Part shown: piece after piece, positions 13,919 through 27,176 of the stretch
Numbering within the stretch: the stretch's first letter is position 1
Layout of the letters: the number at the start of each line of letters is the position of its first letter
Assembly (NCBI GenBank): GCA_039707655.1
Contig: CM077665.1
Span: forward strand, 446,771,531 to 446,835,530
Length of the DNA: 64,000 bases
Source of the DNA: Elymus sibiricus
Lineage: Eukaryota > Streptophyta > Magnoliopsida > Poales > Poaceae
Direction of reading: 5' to 3'
Notes under the pieces: model-generated
What the model saw: only the letters and a program-made list of their open reading frames with translations
What the model was told of the DNA's origin: nothing
The model's database searches: none
Position numbers and translations under genes: made by a program

Positions 13919-16900
13919 TCAAAATAAATCATGAAATGCATGAAAAATAGCAAATGAAGTCAGAAAAGGGTTGAAAAGTGATGATGTGGCTTTGAATGGT
14001 GCATATTGAATGCAGAAAAAGTCTTGAGTTAAAATATGTTTAAAAAAATAAAATCCTTTTGTAATAGACGAGTTTTCGTCCGAAACCCTAATACTTCGAA
14101 GGAGATTGTCCAGTTTGTACACGAAGTGCATCCAGTTTTTCCCGTAACCCTCTCACCTTTTTAGCACATGCTATGTGGGTGAAATTATGATACCATGCCA
14201 ATTTTCAACCATTTCAGAGTTCATTTGCAGTGCTTTTCAATCTCAGGGTCATCTTAGCTCAAAATAAATCATGAAATGCATGAAAAATAGCAAATGAAGT
14301 CAGAAAAGGGTTGAAAAGTGATGATGTGGCTTTGAATGGTGCATATTGAATGCAGAAAAAGTCTTGAGTTAAAATATGTTTAAAAAATGAAATCCCTTTT
14401 GTAATAGACGAGTTTTCGTCCGAAACCCTGATACTTCGAAGGAGATTGTCCAGTTTGTACACGAAGTGCATCCAGTTTTTCCCGTAACTTTCTCAACTTT
14501 TTAGCACATGCTATGTGGGTGAAATTATGATACCATGCCCATTATCAACCATTTCAGAGTTCATTTGCAGTGCTTTTCAATTTCAGTGTCATCTTAGCTC
14601 AAAATAAATCATGAAATGCATGAAAAATAGCAAATGAAGTCAGAAAAGGGTTGAAAAGTGATGATGTGGCTTTGAATGGTGCATATTGAATGCAGAAAAA
14701 GTCTTGAGTTAAAATATGTTTAAAAAAATAAAATCCTTTTGTAATAGACGAGTTTTCGTCCGAAACCCTGATACTTCGAAGGAGATTGTCCAGTTTGTAC
14801 ACGAAGTGCATCCAGTTTTTCCCGTAACCCTCTCACCTTTTTAGCACATGCTATGTGGGTTAAATTATGATACCATGCCAATTTTCAACCATTTCAGAGT
14901 TCATTTGCAGTGCTTTTCAATCTCAGGGTCATCTTAGCTCAAAATAAATCATGAAATGCATGAAAAATAGCAAATGAAGTCAGAAAAGGGTTGAAAAGTG
15001 ATGATGTGGCTTTTAATGGTGCATATTGAATGCAGAAAAAGTCTTGAGTTAAAATATGTTTAAAAAATGAAATCCCTTTGTAATAGACGAGTTTTCGTCC
15101 GAAACCCTGATACTTCGAAGGAGATTGTCCAGTTTGTACACGAAGTGCATCCAGTTTTTCCCGTAACCCTCCCACCTTTTTAGCACATGCTATGTGGGTG
15201 CAATTATGATACCATGCTAATTTTCAACCATTTCAGAGTTCATTTGCAGTGCTTTTCAGTCTCAGGGTCATCTTAGCTCAAAATAAATCATGAAATGCAT
15301 GAAAAATAGCAAATGAAGTCAGAAAAGGGTTGAAAAGTGATGATGTGGCTTTGAATGGTGCATATTGAATGCAGAAAAAGTCTTGAGTTAAAATATGTTT
15401 AAAAAAAATGAAATCCCTTTGTAATAGACGAGTTTTCGTCCGAAACCCTGATACATCGAAGGAGATTGTCCAGTTTGTACACGAAGTGCATCCAGTTTTT
15501 CCCGTAACCCTCCCACCTTTTTAGCACATGCTATGTGGGTGCAATTATGATACCATGCCAATTTTCAACCATTTCAGAGTTTATTTGCAGTGCTTTTCAA
15601 TCTCAGGGTCATCTTAGCTCAAAATAAATCATGAAATGCATGAAAAATAGCAAATGAAGTCAGAAAAGGGTTGAAAAGTGATGATGTGGCTTTGAATGGT
15701 GCATATTGAATGCAGAAAAAGTCTTGAGTTAAAATATGTTTAAAAAATGAAATCCCTTTTGTAATAGACGAGTTTTCGTCCGAAACCCTAATACTTCGAA
15801 GGAGATTGTCCAGTTTCTACACGAAGTACATCCAGTTTTTCCCGTAACCCTCTCAACTTCTTAGCACATGCTATGTGGGTGAAATTATGATAACATGCCA
15901 ATTTTCAACCATTCCAGAGTTCATTTGCAGTGCTTTTCAATCTCAGGGTCATCTTAGCTCAAAATAAATCATGAAATGCATGAAAAATAGCAAATGAAGT
16001 CAGAAAAGGGTTGAAAAGTGATGATGTGGCTTTTAATGGTGCATATTGAATGCAGAAAAAGTCTTGAGTTAAAATATGTTTAAAAAATGAAATCCCTTTG
16101 TAATAGACGAGTTTTCGTCCGAAACCCTGATACTTCGAAGGAGATTGTCCAGTTTGTACACGAAGTGCATCCAGTTTTTCCCGTAACCCTCCCACCTTTT
16201 TAGCACATGCTATGTGGGTGCAATTATGATACCATGCTAATTTTCAACCATTTCAGAGTTCATTTGCAGTGCTTTTCAGTCTCAGGGTCATCTTAGCTAA
16301 AAATAAATCATGAAATGCATGAAAAATAGCAAATGAAGTCAGAAAAGGGTTGAAAAGTGATGATGTGGCTTTGAATGGTGCATATTGAATGTAGAAAAAG
16401 TCTTAAGTTAAAATATGTTAAAAAAAATGAAATCCCTTTGTAATAGACGAGTTTTCGTCCGAAACCCTGATACATCGAAGGAGATTGTCCAGTTTGTACA
16501 CGAAGTGCATCCAGTTTTTCCCGTAACCCTCCCACCTTTTTAGCACATGCTATGTGGGTGCAATTATGATACCATGCCAATTTTCAACCATTTCAGAGTT
16601 TATTTGCAGTGCTTTTCAATCTCAGGGTCATCTTAGCTCAAAATAAATCATGAAATGCATGAAAAATAGCAAATGAAGTCAGAAAAGGGTTGAAAAGTGA
16701 TGATGTGGCTTTGAATGGTGCATATTGAATGCAGAAAAAGTCTTGAGTTAAAATATGTTTAAAAAATGAAATCCCTTTTGTAATAGACGAGTTTTCGTCC
16801 GAAACCCTAATACTTCGAAGGAGATTGTCCAGTTTCTACACGAAGTACATCCAGTTTTTCCCGTAACCCTCTCAACTTCTTAGCACATGCTATGTGGGTG

Positions 16901-16977
16901 AAATTATGATAACATGCCAATTTTCAACCATTCCAGAGTTCATTTGCAGTGCTTTTCAATCTCTGGGTCATCTTAGC
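13919..16977. repeat. 8-mer HOR (delta), copy 2, with a 3-mer duplication
   Basis: The first six monomers (13,919, 14,259, 14,599, 14,939, 15,278, 15,619) match copy 1 in order. The block 14,939-15,958 is then followed by a three-monomer near-copy at 15,959, 16,298 and 16,638 (offset about 1,020 bp). The middle monomer of that second trio also has AGCTAAAAATAAATC and TCTTAAG from the eighth member of copy 1, so its left part derives from that monomer and its right part (AGAGTTTATTTG) from the fifth. Two exchange events are therefore layered here. Confidence 0.75.
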
Positions 16978-19355
16978 TCAAAATAAATCATGAAATGCAT
17001 GAAAAATAGCAAATGAAGTCAGAAAAGGGTTAAAAGTGATGATGTGGCTTTTAATGGTGCATATTGAATGCAGAAAAAGTCTTGAGTTAAAATATGTTTA
17101 AAAATATGAAATCCCTTTGTAATAGACGAGTTTTTGTCCGAAACCCTGATACTTCGAAGGAGATTGTCCAGTTTGTACACGAAGTGCATCCAGTTTTTCC
17201 CGTAACCCTCTCAACTTTTTAGCACATGCTATGTGGGTGAAATTATGATACCATGCCAATTTTCAACCATTCCAGAGTTCATTTGCAGTGCTTTTCAATC
17301 TTAGGGTCATCTTAGCTCAAAATAAATCATGAAATGCATGAAAAATAGCAAATGAAGTCAGAAAAGGGTTGAAAAGTGATGATGTGGCTTTGAATGGTGC
17401 ATATTGAATGTAGAAAAAGTCTTGAGTTAAAATATGTTTAAAAAATGAAATCCCTTTTGTAATAGACGAGTTTTCGTCCGAAACCCTGATACTTCGAAGG
17501 AGATTGTCCTATTTGTACACGAAGTGCATCCAGTTTTTCCCGTAACTTTCTCAACTTTTTAGCACATGCTATGTGGGTGAAATTATGATACCATGCCAAT
17601 TATCAACCATTTCAGAGTTCATTTGCAGTGCTTTTCAATTTCAGGGTCATCTTAGCTAAAATAAATCATGAAATGCATGAAAAATAGCAAATGAAGTCAG
17701 AAAAGGGTTGAAAAGTGATGATGTGGCTTTGAATGGTGCATATTGAATGCAGAAAAAGTCTTGAGTTAAAATATGTTTAAAAAAATAAAATCCTTTTGTA
17801 ATAGACGAGTTTTCGTCCGAAACCCTGATACTTCGAAGGAGATTGTCCAGTTTGTACACGAAGTGCATCCAGTTTTTCCCGTAACCCTCTCACCTTTTTA
17901 GCACATGCTATGTGGGTGAAATTATGATACCATGCCAATTTTCAACCATTTCAGAGTTCATTTGCAGTGTTTTTCAATCTCAGGGTCATCTTAGCTCAAA
18001 ATAAATCATGAAAGGCATGAAAAATAGCAAATGAAGTCAGAAAAGGGTTGAAAAGTGATGATGTGGCTTTGAATGGTGCATATTGAATGCAGAAAAAGTC
18101 TTGAGTTAAAATATGTTTAAAAAATGAAATCCCTTTTGTAATAGACGAGTTTTCGTCCGAAACCCTGATACTTCGAAGGAGATTGTCCAGTTTGTACACG
18201 AAGTGCATCCAGTTTTTCCCATAACCCTCTCAACTTTTTAGCACATGCTATGTGGGTGAAATTATGATACCATGCCAATTTAGAACCATTTCAGAGTTCA
18301 TTTTCAGTGCTTTTCAATCTCAGGGTCATCTTAGCTCAAAATAAATCATGAAATGCATGAAAAATAGCAAATGAAGTCAGAAAATGGTTGAAAAGTGATG
18401 ATGTGGGTTTGAATGGTGCATATTGAATGCAGAAAAAGTCTTGATTTAAAATATGTTTAAAAATATGAAATCCCTTTTGTAATAGACGAGTTTTCGTCCG
18501 AAACCCTAATACTTCGAAGGAGATTGTCCAGTTTGTACACGAAGTGCATCTAGTTTTACCCGTAACCCTCTCAACTTTTTAGCACATGCTATGTGGGTGA
18601 AATTATGATACCATGCCAATTTTCAACCATTTCAGAGTTCATTTGCAGTGCTTTTCAATCTCAGGGTCATCTTAGTTCAAAATAAATCATGAAATGCATG
18701 AAAAATAGCAAATGAAGTCAGAAAAGGGTTGAAAAGTGATGACGTGGCTTTGAATGGTGCATATTGAATGCTGAAAAAGTCTTGAGTTAAAATACGTTTA
18801 AAAATATGAAATCCCTTTGTAATAGACATGTTTTCGTCCGAAACCCTAATACTTCGAAGGAGATTGTCCAGTTTCTACACGAAGTACATTCAGTTTTTCC
18901 CGTAACCCTCTCAACTTCTTAGCACATGCTATGTTGGTGAAATTGTGATAACATGCCAATTTTCAACCATTCCAGAGTTCATTTGCAGTGCTTTTCAATC
19001 TCTGGGTCATCTTAGCTCAAAATAAATCATGAAATGCATGAAAAATAGCAAATGAAGTCAGAAAAGGGTTAAAAGTGATGATGTGGCTTTTAATGGTGCA
19101 TATTGAATGCAGAAAAAGTCTTTAGTTAAAATATGTTTAAAAATATGAAATCCCTTTGTAATAGACGAGTTTTCGTCCGAAACCCTGATACTTCGAAGGA
19201 GATTGTCCAGTTTGTACACGAAGTGCATCCAATTTTTCCCGTAACCCTCTCAACTTTTTAGCACATGCTATGTGGGTGAAATTATGATACCATGCCAATT
19301 TTCAACCATTCCAGAGTTCATTTGCAGTGCTTTTCAATCTTAGGGTCATCTTAGC
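16978..19355. repeat. Mixed monomers leading into the gamma region
   Basis: Seven monomers. 16,978 is the short-TTAAAAG class with TTTTTGTCCG; 17,317 is A-like with GTCCTATTTG; 17,656 is B-like and lost one base in AGCTAAAATAAATC; 17,996 has AAAGGCATG and TTTAGAACC; 18,336 has GTGGGTTTG and a gattt left half; 18,677 is gamma5-like; 19,017 is short-TTAAAAG with TCTTTAGTT. The consecutive order of gamma5-like, short-TTAAAAG, A, B and C monomers from 18,677 to 20,375 may be the ancestral order. Confidence 0.8.
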
Positions 19356-20375
19356 TCAAAATAAATCATGAAATGCATGAAAAATAGCAAATGAAGTCAG
19401 AAAAGGGTTGAAAAGTGATGATGTGGCTTTGAATGGTGCATATTGAATGCAGAAAAAGTCTTGAGTTAAAATATGTTTAAAAAATGAAATCCCTTTTGTA
19501 ATAGACGAGTTTTCGTCCGAAACCCTGATACTTCGAAGGAGATTGTCCAGTTTGTACACGAAGTGCATCCAGTTTTTCCCGTAACTTTCTCAACTTTTTA
19601 GCACATGCTATGTGGGTGAAATTATGATACCATGCCAATTATCAACCATTTCAGAGTTCATTTGCAGTGCTTTTCAATTTCAGGGTCATCTTAGCTCAAA
19701 ATAAATCATGAAATGCATGAAAAATAGCAAATGAAGTCAGAAAAGGGTTGAAAAGTGATGATGTCGCTTTGAATGGTGCATATTGAATGCAGAAAAAGTC
19801 TTGAGTTAAAATATGTTTAAAAAAATAAAATCCTTTTGTAATAGACGAGTTTTCGTCCGAAACCCTGATACTTCGAAGGAGATTGTCCAGTTTGTACACG
19901 AAGTGCATCCAGTTTTTCCCGTAACCCTCTCACCTTTTTAGCACATGCTATGTGGGTGAAATTATGATACCATGCCAATTTTCAACCATTTCAGAGTTCA
20001 TTTGCAGTGCTTTTCAATCTCAGGGTCATCTTAGCTCAAAATAAATCATGAAATGCATGAAAAATAGCAAATGAAGTCAGAAAAGGGTTGAAAAGTGATG
20101 ATGTGGCTTTGAATGGTGCATATTGAATGCAGAAAAAGTCTTGAGTTAAAATATGTTTAAAATATGAAATCCCTTTTGTAATAGACGAGTTTTCGTCCGA
20201 AACCCTGATACTTCGAAGGAGATTGTCCAGTTTGTACACGAAGTGCATCCAGTTTTTCCCATAACCCTCTCAATTTTTTAGCACATGCTATGTGGGTGAA
20301 ATTATGATACCATGCCAATTTACCACCATTTCAGAGTTCATTTGCAGTGCTTTTCAATCTCAGGGTCATCTTAGC
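19356..20375. repeat. First A-B-C trimer outside the core
   Basis: The monomer at 19,356 has all type A marks (GTAACTTTCTC, CAATTATC, AATTTCAGG). The one at 19,696 is type B with AAATAAAATCC and CTCTCACC but keeps TACACGAAG, not the core's TACATGAAG, and has GATGTCGC. The one at 20,036 is type C (AAAATATGAAATC, CCCATAACC) with TTTACCACC. This trimer resembles the core HOR without its B-specific CpG change, so it may be an older state. Confidence 0.8.
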
Positions 20376-22415
20376 TCAAAATAAATCATGAAATGCATGA
20401 AAAATAGCAAATGAAGTCAGAAAATGGTTGAAAAGTGATGATGTGGCTTTGAATGGTGCATATTGAATGCAGAAAAAGTCTTGAGTTAAAATATGTTTAA
20501 AAAATGAAATCCCTTTTGTAATAGACGAGTTTTCGTCCGAAACCCTAATACTTCGAAGGAGATTGTCCAGTTTGTACACGAAGTGCATCCAGTTTTTCCC
20601 GTAACCCTCTCAACTTTTTAGCACATGCTATGTGGGTGAAATTATGATACCATGCCAATTTTCAACCATTTCAGAGTTCATTTGCAGTGCTTTTCAATCT
20701 TAGGGTCATCTTAGCTTAAAATAAATCATGAAATGCATGAAAAATAGCAAATGAAGTCAGAAAAGGGTTGAAAAGTGATGACGTGGCTTTGAATGGTGCA
20801 TATTGAATGCAGAAAAAGTCTTGAGTTAAAATATGTTTAAAAAATGAAATCCCTTTTGTAATAGACGAGTTTTCGTCCGAAACCCTGATACTTCGAAGGA
20901 GATTGTCCAGTTTGTACACGAAGTGCATCCAGTTTTTCCCATAACCCTCTCAACTTTTTAGCACATGCTATGTGGGTGAAATTATGATACCATGCCAATT
21001 TAGAACCATTTCAGAGTTCATTTGCAGTGCTTTTCAATCTCAGGGTCATCTTAGCTCAAAATAAATCATGAAATGCATGAAAAATAGCAAATGAAGTCAG
21101 AAAAGGGTTGAAAAGTGATGATGTGGCTTTGAATGGTGCATATTGAATGCAGAAAAAGTCTTGATTTAAAATATGTTTAAAAATATGAAATCCCTTTTGT
21201 AATAGACGAGTTTTCGTCCGAAACCCTGATACTTCGAAGGAGATTGTCCAGTTTGTACACGAAGTACATCCAGTTTTTCCCGTAACCCTCTCAACTTTTT
21301 AGCACATGCTATGTGGGTGAAATTATGATACCATGCCAATTTAGAACCATTTCAGAGTTCATTTGCAGTGCTTTTCAATCTTAGGGTCATCTTAGCTCAA
21401 AATAAATCATGAAATGCATGAAAAATAGCAAATGAAGTCAGAAAAGGGTTGAAAAGTGATGATGTGGCTTTGAATGGTGCATATTGAATGCAGAAAAAGT
21501 CTTGAGTTAAAATATGTTTAAAAAATGAAATCCCTTTTGTAAAAGACGAGTTTTCGTCCGAAACCCTGATACTTCGAAGGAGATTGTCCAGTTTGTACAC
21601 GAAGTGCATCCAGTTTTTCCCGTAACTTTCTCAACTTTTTAGCACATGCTATGTGGGTGAAATTATGATACCATGCCAATTTTCAACCATTTCAGAGTTC
21701 ATTTGCAGTGCTTTTCAATCTCAGGGTCATCTTAGCTCAAAATAAATCATGAAATGCATGAAAAATAGCAAATGAAGTCAGAAAAGGGTTGAAAAGTGAT
21801 GACGTGGCTTTGAATGGTGCATATTGAATGCTGAAAAAGTCTTGAGTTAAAATACGTTTAAAAATATGAAATCCCTTTGTAATAGACATGTTTTCGTCCG
21901 AAACCCTAATACTTCGAAGGAGATTGTCCAGTTTCTACACGAAGTACATCCAGTTTTTCCCGTAACATTCTCAACTTCTTAGCACATGCTATGTGGGTGA
22001 AATTGTGATAACATGCCAATTTTCAACCATTCCAGAGTTCATTTGCAGTGCTTTTCAATCTCTAGGTCATCTTAGCTCAAAATAAATCATGAAATGCATG
22101 AAAAATAGCAAATGAAGTCAGAAAAGGGTTAAAAGTGATGATGTGGCTTTGAATGGTGCATATTGAATGCAGAAAAAGTCTTGAGTTAAAATATGTTTAA
22201 AAATATGAAATCCCTTTGTAATAGACATGTTTTCGTCCGAAACCCTAATACTTCGAAGGAGATTGTCCAGTTTCTACACGAAGTACATCCAGTTTTTCCC
22301 ATAACCCTCTGAACTTCTTAGCACATGCTATGTGGGTGAAATTATGATACCATGCCAATTTTCAACCATTTCAGAGTTCATTTGCAGTGCTTTTCAATCT
22401 CAGGGTCATCTTAGC
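20376..22415. repeat. Gamma 6-mer HOR, copy 1
   Basis: Monomers start at 20,376, 20,716, 21,056, 21,397, 21,737 and 22,077. Marks are AAAATGGTTG with CCTAATAC (gamma1), GACGTGG with CCCATAACC and TTTAGAACC (gamma2), TTGATTTAAAA with TTTAGAACC (gamma3), GTAACTTTCTC with TTTTCAACC (gamma4), GCTGAAA, ATACGTTT, GTAACATTCTC and GTGATAAC (gamma5), and short TTAAAAG with CCTCTGAAC (gamma6). The period to the next copy is 2,040 bp. Gamma4 here has GTAAAAGACG where other copies have GTAATAGACG. Confidence 0.87.
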
Positions 22416-24455
22416 TCAAAATAAATCATGAAATGCGTGAAAAATAGCAAATGAAGTCAGAAAATGGTTGAAAAGTGATGATGTGGCTTTGAATGGTGCA
22501 TATTGAATGCAGAAAAAGTCTTGAGTTAAAATATGTTTAAAAAATGAAATCCCTTTTGTAATAGACGAGTTTTCGTCCGAAAGCCTAATACTTCGAAGGA
22601 GATTGTCCAGTTTGTACACGAAGTGCATCCAGTTTTTCCCGTAACCCTCTCAACTTTTTAGCACATGCTATGTGGGTGAAATTATGATACCATGCCAATT
22701 TTCAACCATTTCAGAGTTCATTTGCAGTGCTTTTCAATCTTAGGGTCATCTTAGCTTAAAATAAATCATGAAATGCATGAAAAATAGCAAATGAAGTCAG
22801 AAAAGGGTTGAAAAGTGATGACGTGGCTTTGAATGGTGCATATTGAATGCAGAAAAAGTCTTGAGTTAAAATATGTTTAAAAAATGAAATCCCTTTTGTA
22901 ATAGACGAGTTTTCGTCCGAAACCCTGATACTTCGAAGGAGATTGTCCAGTTTGTACACGAAGTGCATCCAGTTTTTCCCATAACCCTCTCAACTTTTTA
23001 GCACATGCTATGTGGGTGAAATTATGATACCATGCCAATTTAGAACCATTTCAGAGTTCATTTGCAGTGCTTTTCAATCTCAGGGTCATCTTAGCTCAAA
23101 ATAAATCATGAAATGCATGAAAAATAGCAAATGAAGTCAGAAAAGGGTTGAAAAGTGATAATGTGGCTTTGAATGGTGCATATTGAATGCAGAAAAAGTC
23201 TTGATTTAAAATATGTTTAAAAATATGAAATCCCTTTTGTAATAGACGAGTTTTCGTCCGAAACCCTGATACTTCGAAGGAGATTGTCCAGTTTGTACAC
23301 GAAGTACATCCAGTTTTTCCCGTAACCCTCTCAACTTTTTAGCACATGCTATGTGGGTGAAATTATGATACCATGCCAATTTAGAACCATTTCAGAGTTC
23401 ATTTGTAGTGCTTTTCAATCTTAGGGTCATCTTAGCTCAAAATAAATCATGAAATGCATGAAAAATAGCAAATGAAGTCAGAAAAGGGTTGAAAAGTGAT
23501 GATGTGGCTTTGAATGGTGCATATTGAATGTAGAAAAAGTCTTGAGTTAAAATATGTTTAAAAAATGAAATCCCTTTTGTAATAGACGAGTTTTCGTCCG
23601 AAACCCTGATACTTCGAAGGAGATTGTCCAGTTTGTACACGAAGTGCATCCAGTTTTTCCCGTAACTTTCTCAACTTTTTAGCACATGCTATGTGGGTGA
23701 AATTATGATACCATGCCAATTTTCAACCATTTCAGAGTTCATTTGCAGTGCTTTTCAATCTCAGGGTCATCTTAGCTCAAAATAAATCATGAAATGCATG
23801 AAAAATAGCAAATGAAGTCAGAAAAGGGTTGAAAAGTGATGACGTGGCTTTGAATGGTGCATATTGAATGCTGAAAAAGTCTTGAGTTAAAATACGTTTA
23901 AAAATATGAAATCCCTTTGTAATAGACATGTTTTCGTCCGAAACCCTAATACTTCGAAGGAGATTGTCCAGTTTCTACACGAAGTACATCCAGTTTTTCC
24001 CGTAACATTCTCAACTTCTTAGGACATGCTATGTGGGTGAAATTGTGATAACATGCCAATTTTCAACCATTCCAGAGTTCATTTGCAGTGCTTTTCAATC
24101 TCTAGGTCATCTTAGCTCAAAATAAATCATGAAATGCATGAAAAATAGCAAATGAAGTCAGAAAAGGGTTAAAAGTGATGATGTGGCTTTGAATGGTGCA
24201 TATTGAATGCAGAAAAAGTCTTGAGTTAAAATATGTTTAAAAATATGAAATCCCTTTGTAATAGACATGTTTTCGTCCGAAACCCTAATACTTCGAAGGA
24301 GATTGTCCAGTTTCTACACGAAGTACATCCAGTTTTTCCCATAACCCTCTGAACTTCTTAGCACATGCTATGTGGGTGAAATTATGATACCATGCCAATT
24401 TTCAACCATTTCAGAGTTCATTTGCAGTGCTTTTCAATCTCAGGGTCATCTTAGC
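22416..24455. repeat. Gamma 6-mer HOR, copy 2
   Basis: All six gamma types follow in order at a 2,040-bp offset. This copy shares AAATGCGTG in gamma1 with later copies, has GTGATAATG in gamma3, AATGTAGAAA in gamma4 and CTTAGGACATG in gamma5. The close match to copy 1 indicates recent tandem amplification of this HOR, separate from the core A-F unit. Confidence 0.87.
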
Positions 24456-25476
24456 TCAAAATAAATCATGAAATGCGTGAAAAATAGCAAATGAAGTCAG
24501 AAAATGGTTGAAAAGTGATGATGTGGCTTTGAATGGTGCATATTGAATGCAGAAAAAGTCTTGAGTTAAAATATGTTTAAAAAATGAAATCCCTTTTGTA
24601 ATAGACGAGTTTTCGTCCGAAACCCTAATACTTCGAAGGAGATTGTCCAGTTTGTACACGAAGTGCATCCAGTTTTTCCCGTAACCCTCTCAACTTTTTA
24701 GCACATGCTATGTGGGTGAAATTATGATACCATGCCAATTTTCAACCATTTCAGAGTTCATTTGCAGTGCTTTTCAATCTTAGGGTCATCTTAGCTCAAA
24801 ATAAATCATGAAATGCATGAAAAATAGCAAATGAAGTCAGAAAAGGGTTGAAAAGTGATGACGTGGCTTTGAATGGTGCATATTGAATGCAGAAAAAGTC
24901 TTGAGTTAAAATATGTTTAAAAAATGAAATCCCTTTTGTAATAGACGAGTTTTCGTCCGAAACCCTGATACTTCGAAGGAGATTGTCCAGTTTGTACACG
25001 AAGTGCATCCAGTTTTTCCCATAACCCTCTCAACTTTTTAGCACATGCTATGTGGGTGAAATTATGATACCATGCCAATTTAGAACCATTTCAGAGTTCA
25101 TTTGCAGTGCTTTTCAATCTCAGGGTCATCTTAGCTCAAAATAAATCATGAAATGCATGAAAAATAGCAAATGAAGTCAGAAAAGGGTTGAAAAGTGATA
25201 ATGTGGCTTTGAATGGTGCATATTGAATGCAGAAAAAGTCTTGATTTAAAATATGTTTAAAAATATGAAATCCCTTTTGTAATAGACGAGTTTTCGTCCG
25301 AAACCCTGATACTTCGAAGGAGATTGTCCAGTTTGTACACGAAGTACATCCAGTTTTTCCCGTAACCCTCTCAACTTTTTAGCACATGCTATGTGGGTGA
25401 AATTATGATACAATGCCAATTTTCAACCATTTCAGAGTTCATTTGCAGTGCTTTTCAATCTTAGGGTCATCTTAGC
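24456..25476. repeat. Gamma HOR copy 3, truncated to three monomers
   Basis: Gamma1 (24,456, with AAATGCGTG) and gamma2 (24,796) are followed by a monomer at 25,136 that begins as gamma3 (GTGATAATGTGG) but ends as type F (ATACAATGCC with AATTTTCAACC and AATCTTAGGG). The next monomer is type A of the core HOR. The switch from gamma to A-F therefore takes place inside the 25,136 monomer, to the right of the gattt motif. Confidence 0.82.
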
Positions 25477-27176
25477 TCAAAATAAATCATGAAATGCATG
25501 AAAAATAGCAAATGAAGTCAGAAAAGGGTTGAAAAGTGATGATGTGGCTTTGAATGGTGCATATTGAATGCAGAAAAAGTCTTGAGTTAAAATATGTTTA
25601 AAAAATGAAATCCCTTTTGTAATAGACGAGTTTTCGTCCGAAACCCTGATACTTCGAAGGAGATTGTCCAGTTTGTACACGAAGTGCATCCAGTTTTTCC
25701 CGTAACTTTCTCAACTTTTTAGCACATGCTATGTGGGTGAAATTATGATACCATGCCAATTATCAACCATTTCAGAGTTCATTTGCAGTGCTTTTCAATT
25801 TCAGGGTCATCTTAGCTCAAAATAAATCATGAAATGCATGAAAAATAGCAAATGAAGTCAGAAAAGGGTTGAAAAGTGATGATGTGGCTTTGAATGGTGC
25901 ATATTGAATGCAGAAAAAGTCTTGAGTTAAAATATGTTTAAAAAAATAAAATCCTTTTGTAATAGACGAGTTTTCGTCCGAAAACCTGATACTTCGAAGG
26001 AGATTGTCCAGTTTGTACATGAAGTGCATCCAGTTTTTCCCGTAACCCTCTCACCTTTTTAGCACATGCTATGTGGGTGAAATTATGATACCATGCCAAT
26101 TTTCAACCATTTCAGAGTTCATTTGCAGTGCTTTTCAATCTCAGGGTCATCTTAGCTCAAAATAAATCATGAAATGCATGAAAAATAGCAAATGAAGTCA
26201 GAAAAGGGTTGAAAAGTGATGATGTGGCTTTGAATGGTGCATATTGAATGCAGAAAAAGTCTTGAGTTAAAATATGTTTAAAATATGAAATCCCTTTTGT
26301 AATAGACGAGTTTTCGTCCGAAACCCTGATACTTCGAAGGAGATTGTCCAGTTTGTACACGAAGTGCATCCAGTTTTTCCCATAACCCTCTCAACTTTTT
26401 AGCACATGCTATGTGGGTGAAATTATGATACCATGCCAATTTACAACCATTTCAGAGTTCATTTGCAGTGCTTTTCAATCTCAGGGTCATCTTAGCTCAA
26501 AATAAATCATGAAATGCATGAAAAATAGCAAATGAAGTCAGAAAATGGTTGAAAAGTGATGATGTGGCTTTGAATGGTGCATATTGAATGCAGAAAAGTC
26601 TTGATTTAAAATATGTTTAAAAATATGAAATCCCTTTTGTAATAGACGAGTTTTCGTCCGAAACCCTGATACTTCGAAGGAGATTGTCCAGTTTGTACAC
26701 GAAGTACATCCAGTTTTTCCCGTAACCCTCTCAACTTTTTAGCACATGCTATGTGGGTGAAATTATGATACAATGCCAATTTTCAACCATTTCAGAGTTC
26801 ATTTGCAGTGCTTTTCAATCTTAGGGTCATCTTAGCTCAAAATAAATCATGAAATGCATGAAAAATAGCAAATGAAGTCAGAAAAGGGTTGAAAAGTGAT
26901 GATGTGGCTTTGAATGGTGCATATTGAATGCAGAAAAAGTCTTGAGTTAAAATATGTTTAAAATATGAAATCCCTTTTGTAATAGACGAGTTTTCGTCCG
27001 AAACCCTGATACTTCGAAGGAGATTGTCCAGTTTGTACACGAAGTGCATCCAGTTTTTCCCATAACCCTCTCAACTTTTTAGCACATGCTATGTGGGTGA
27101 AATTATGATACCATGCCAATTTACAACCATTTCAGAGTTCATTTGCAGTGCTTTTCAATCTCAGGGTCATCTTAGC
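25477..27176. repeat. A-B-C-(D/F)-C pentamer
   Basis: A (25,477), B (25,817, with TACATGAAG and the private CGAAAACCTG), C (26,157), then a hybrid at 26,497, then C again (26,837). The hybrid has the D-type AAAATGGTTG at its left and F-type CCCTTTTG, GACGAG, GTACACGAAGTAC and ACAATGCC at its right; the crossover lies between about 26,547 and 26,637. The hybrid also lost one A in GCAGAAAAGTC. The whole pentamer recurs about 7.14 kb downstream from 32,619. Confidence 0.83.

Noticed and set aside
20376..22415. Gamma HOR as merely a mutated copy of the core A-F HOR
   Set aside because: Some monomers are related in part (gamma4 to A, gamma3 to F, gamma1 to D on the left), but gamma5 and gamma6 have their own linked marks and the order differs, so it is treated as a separate HOR.
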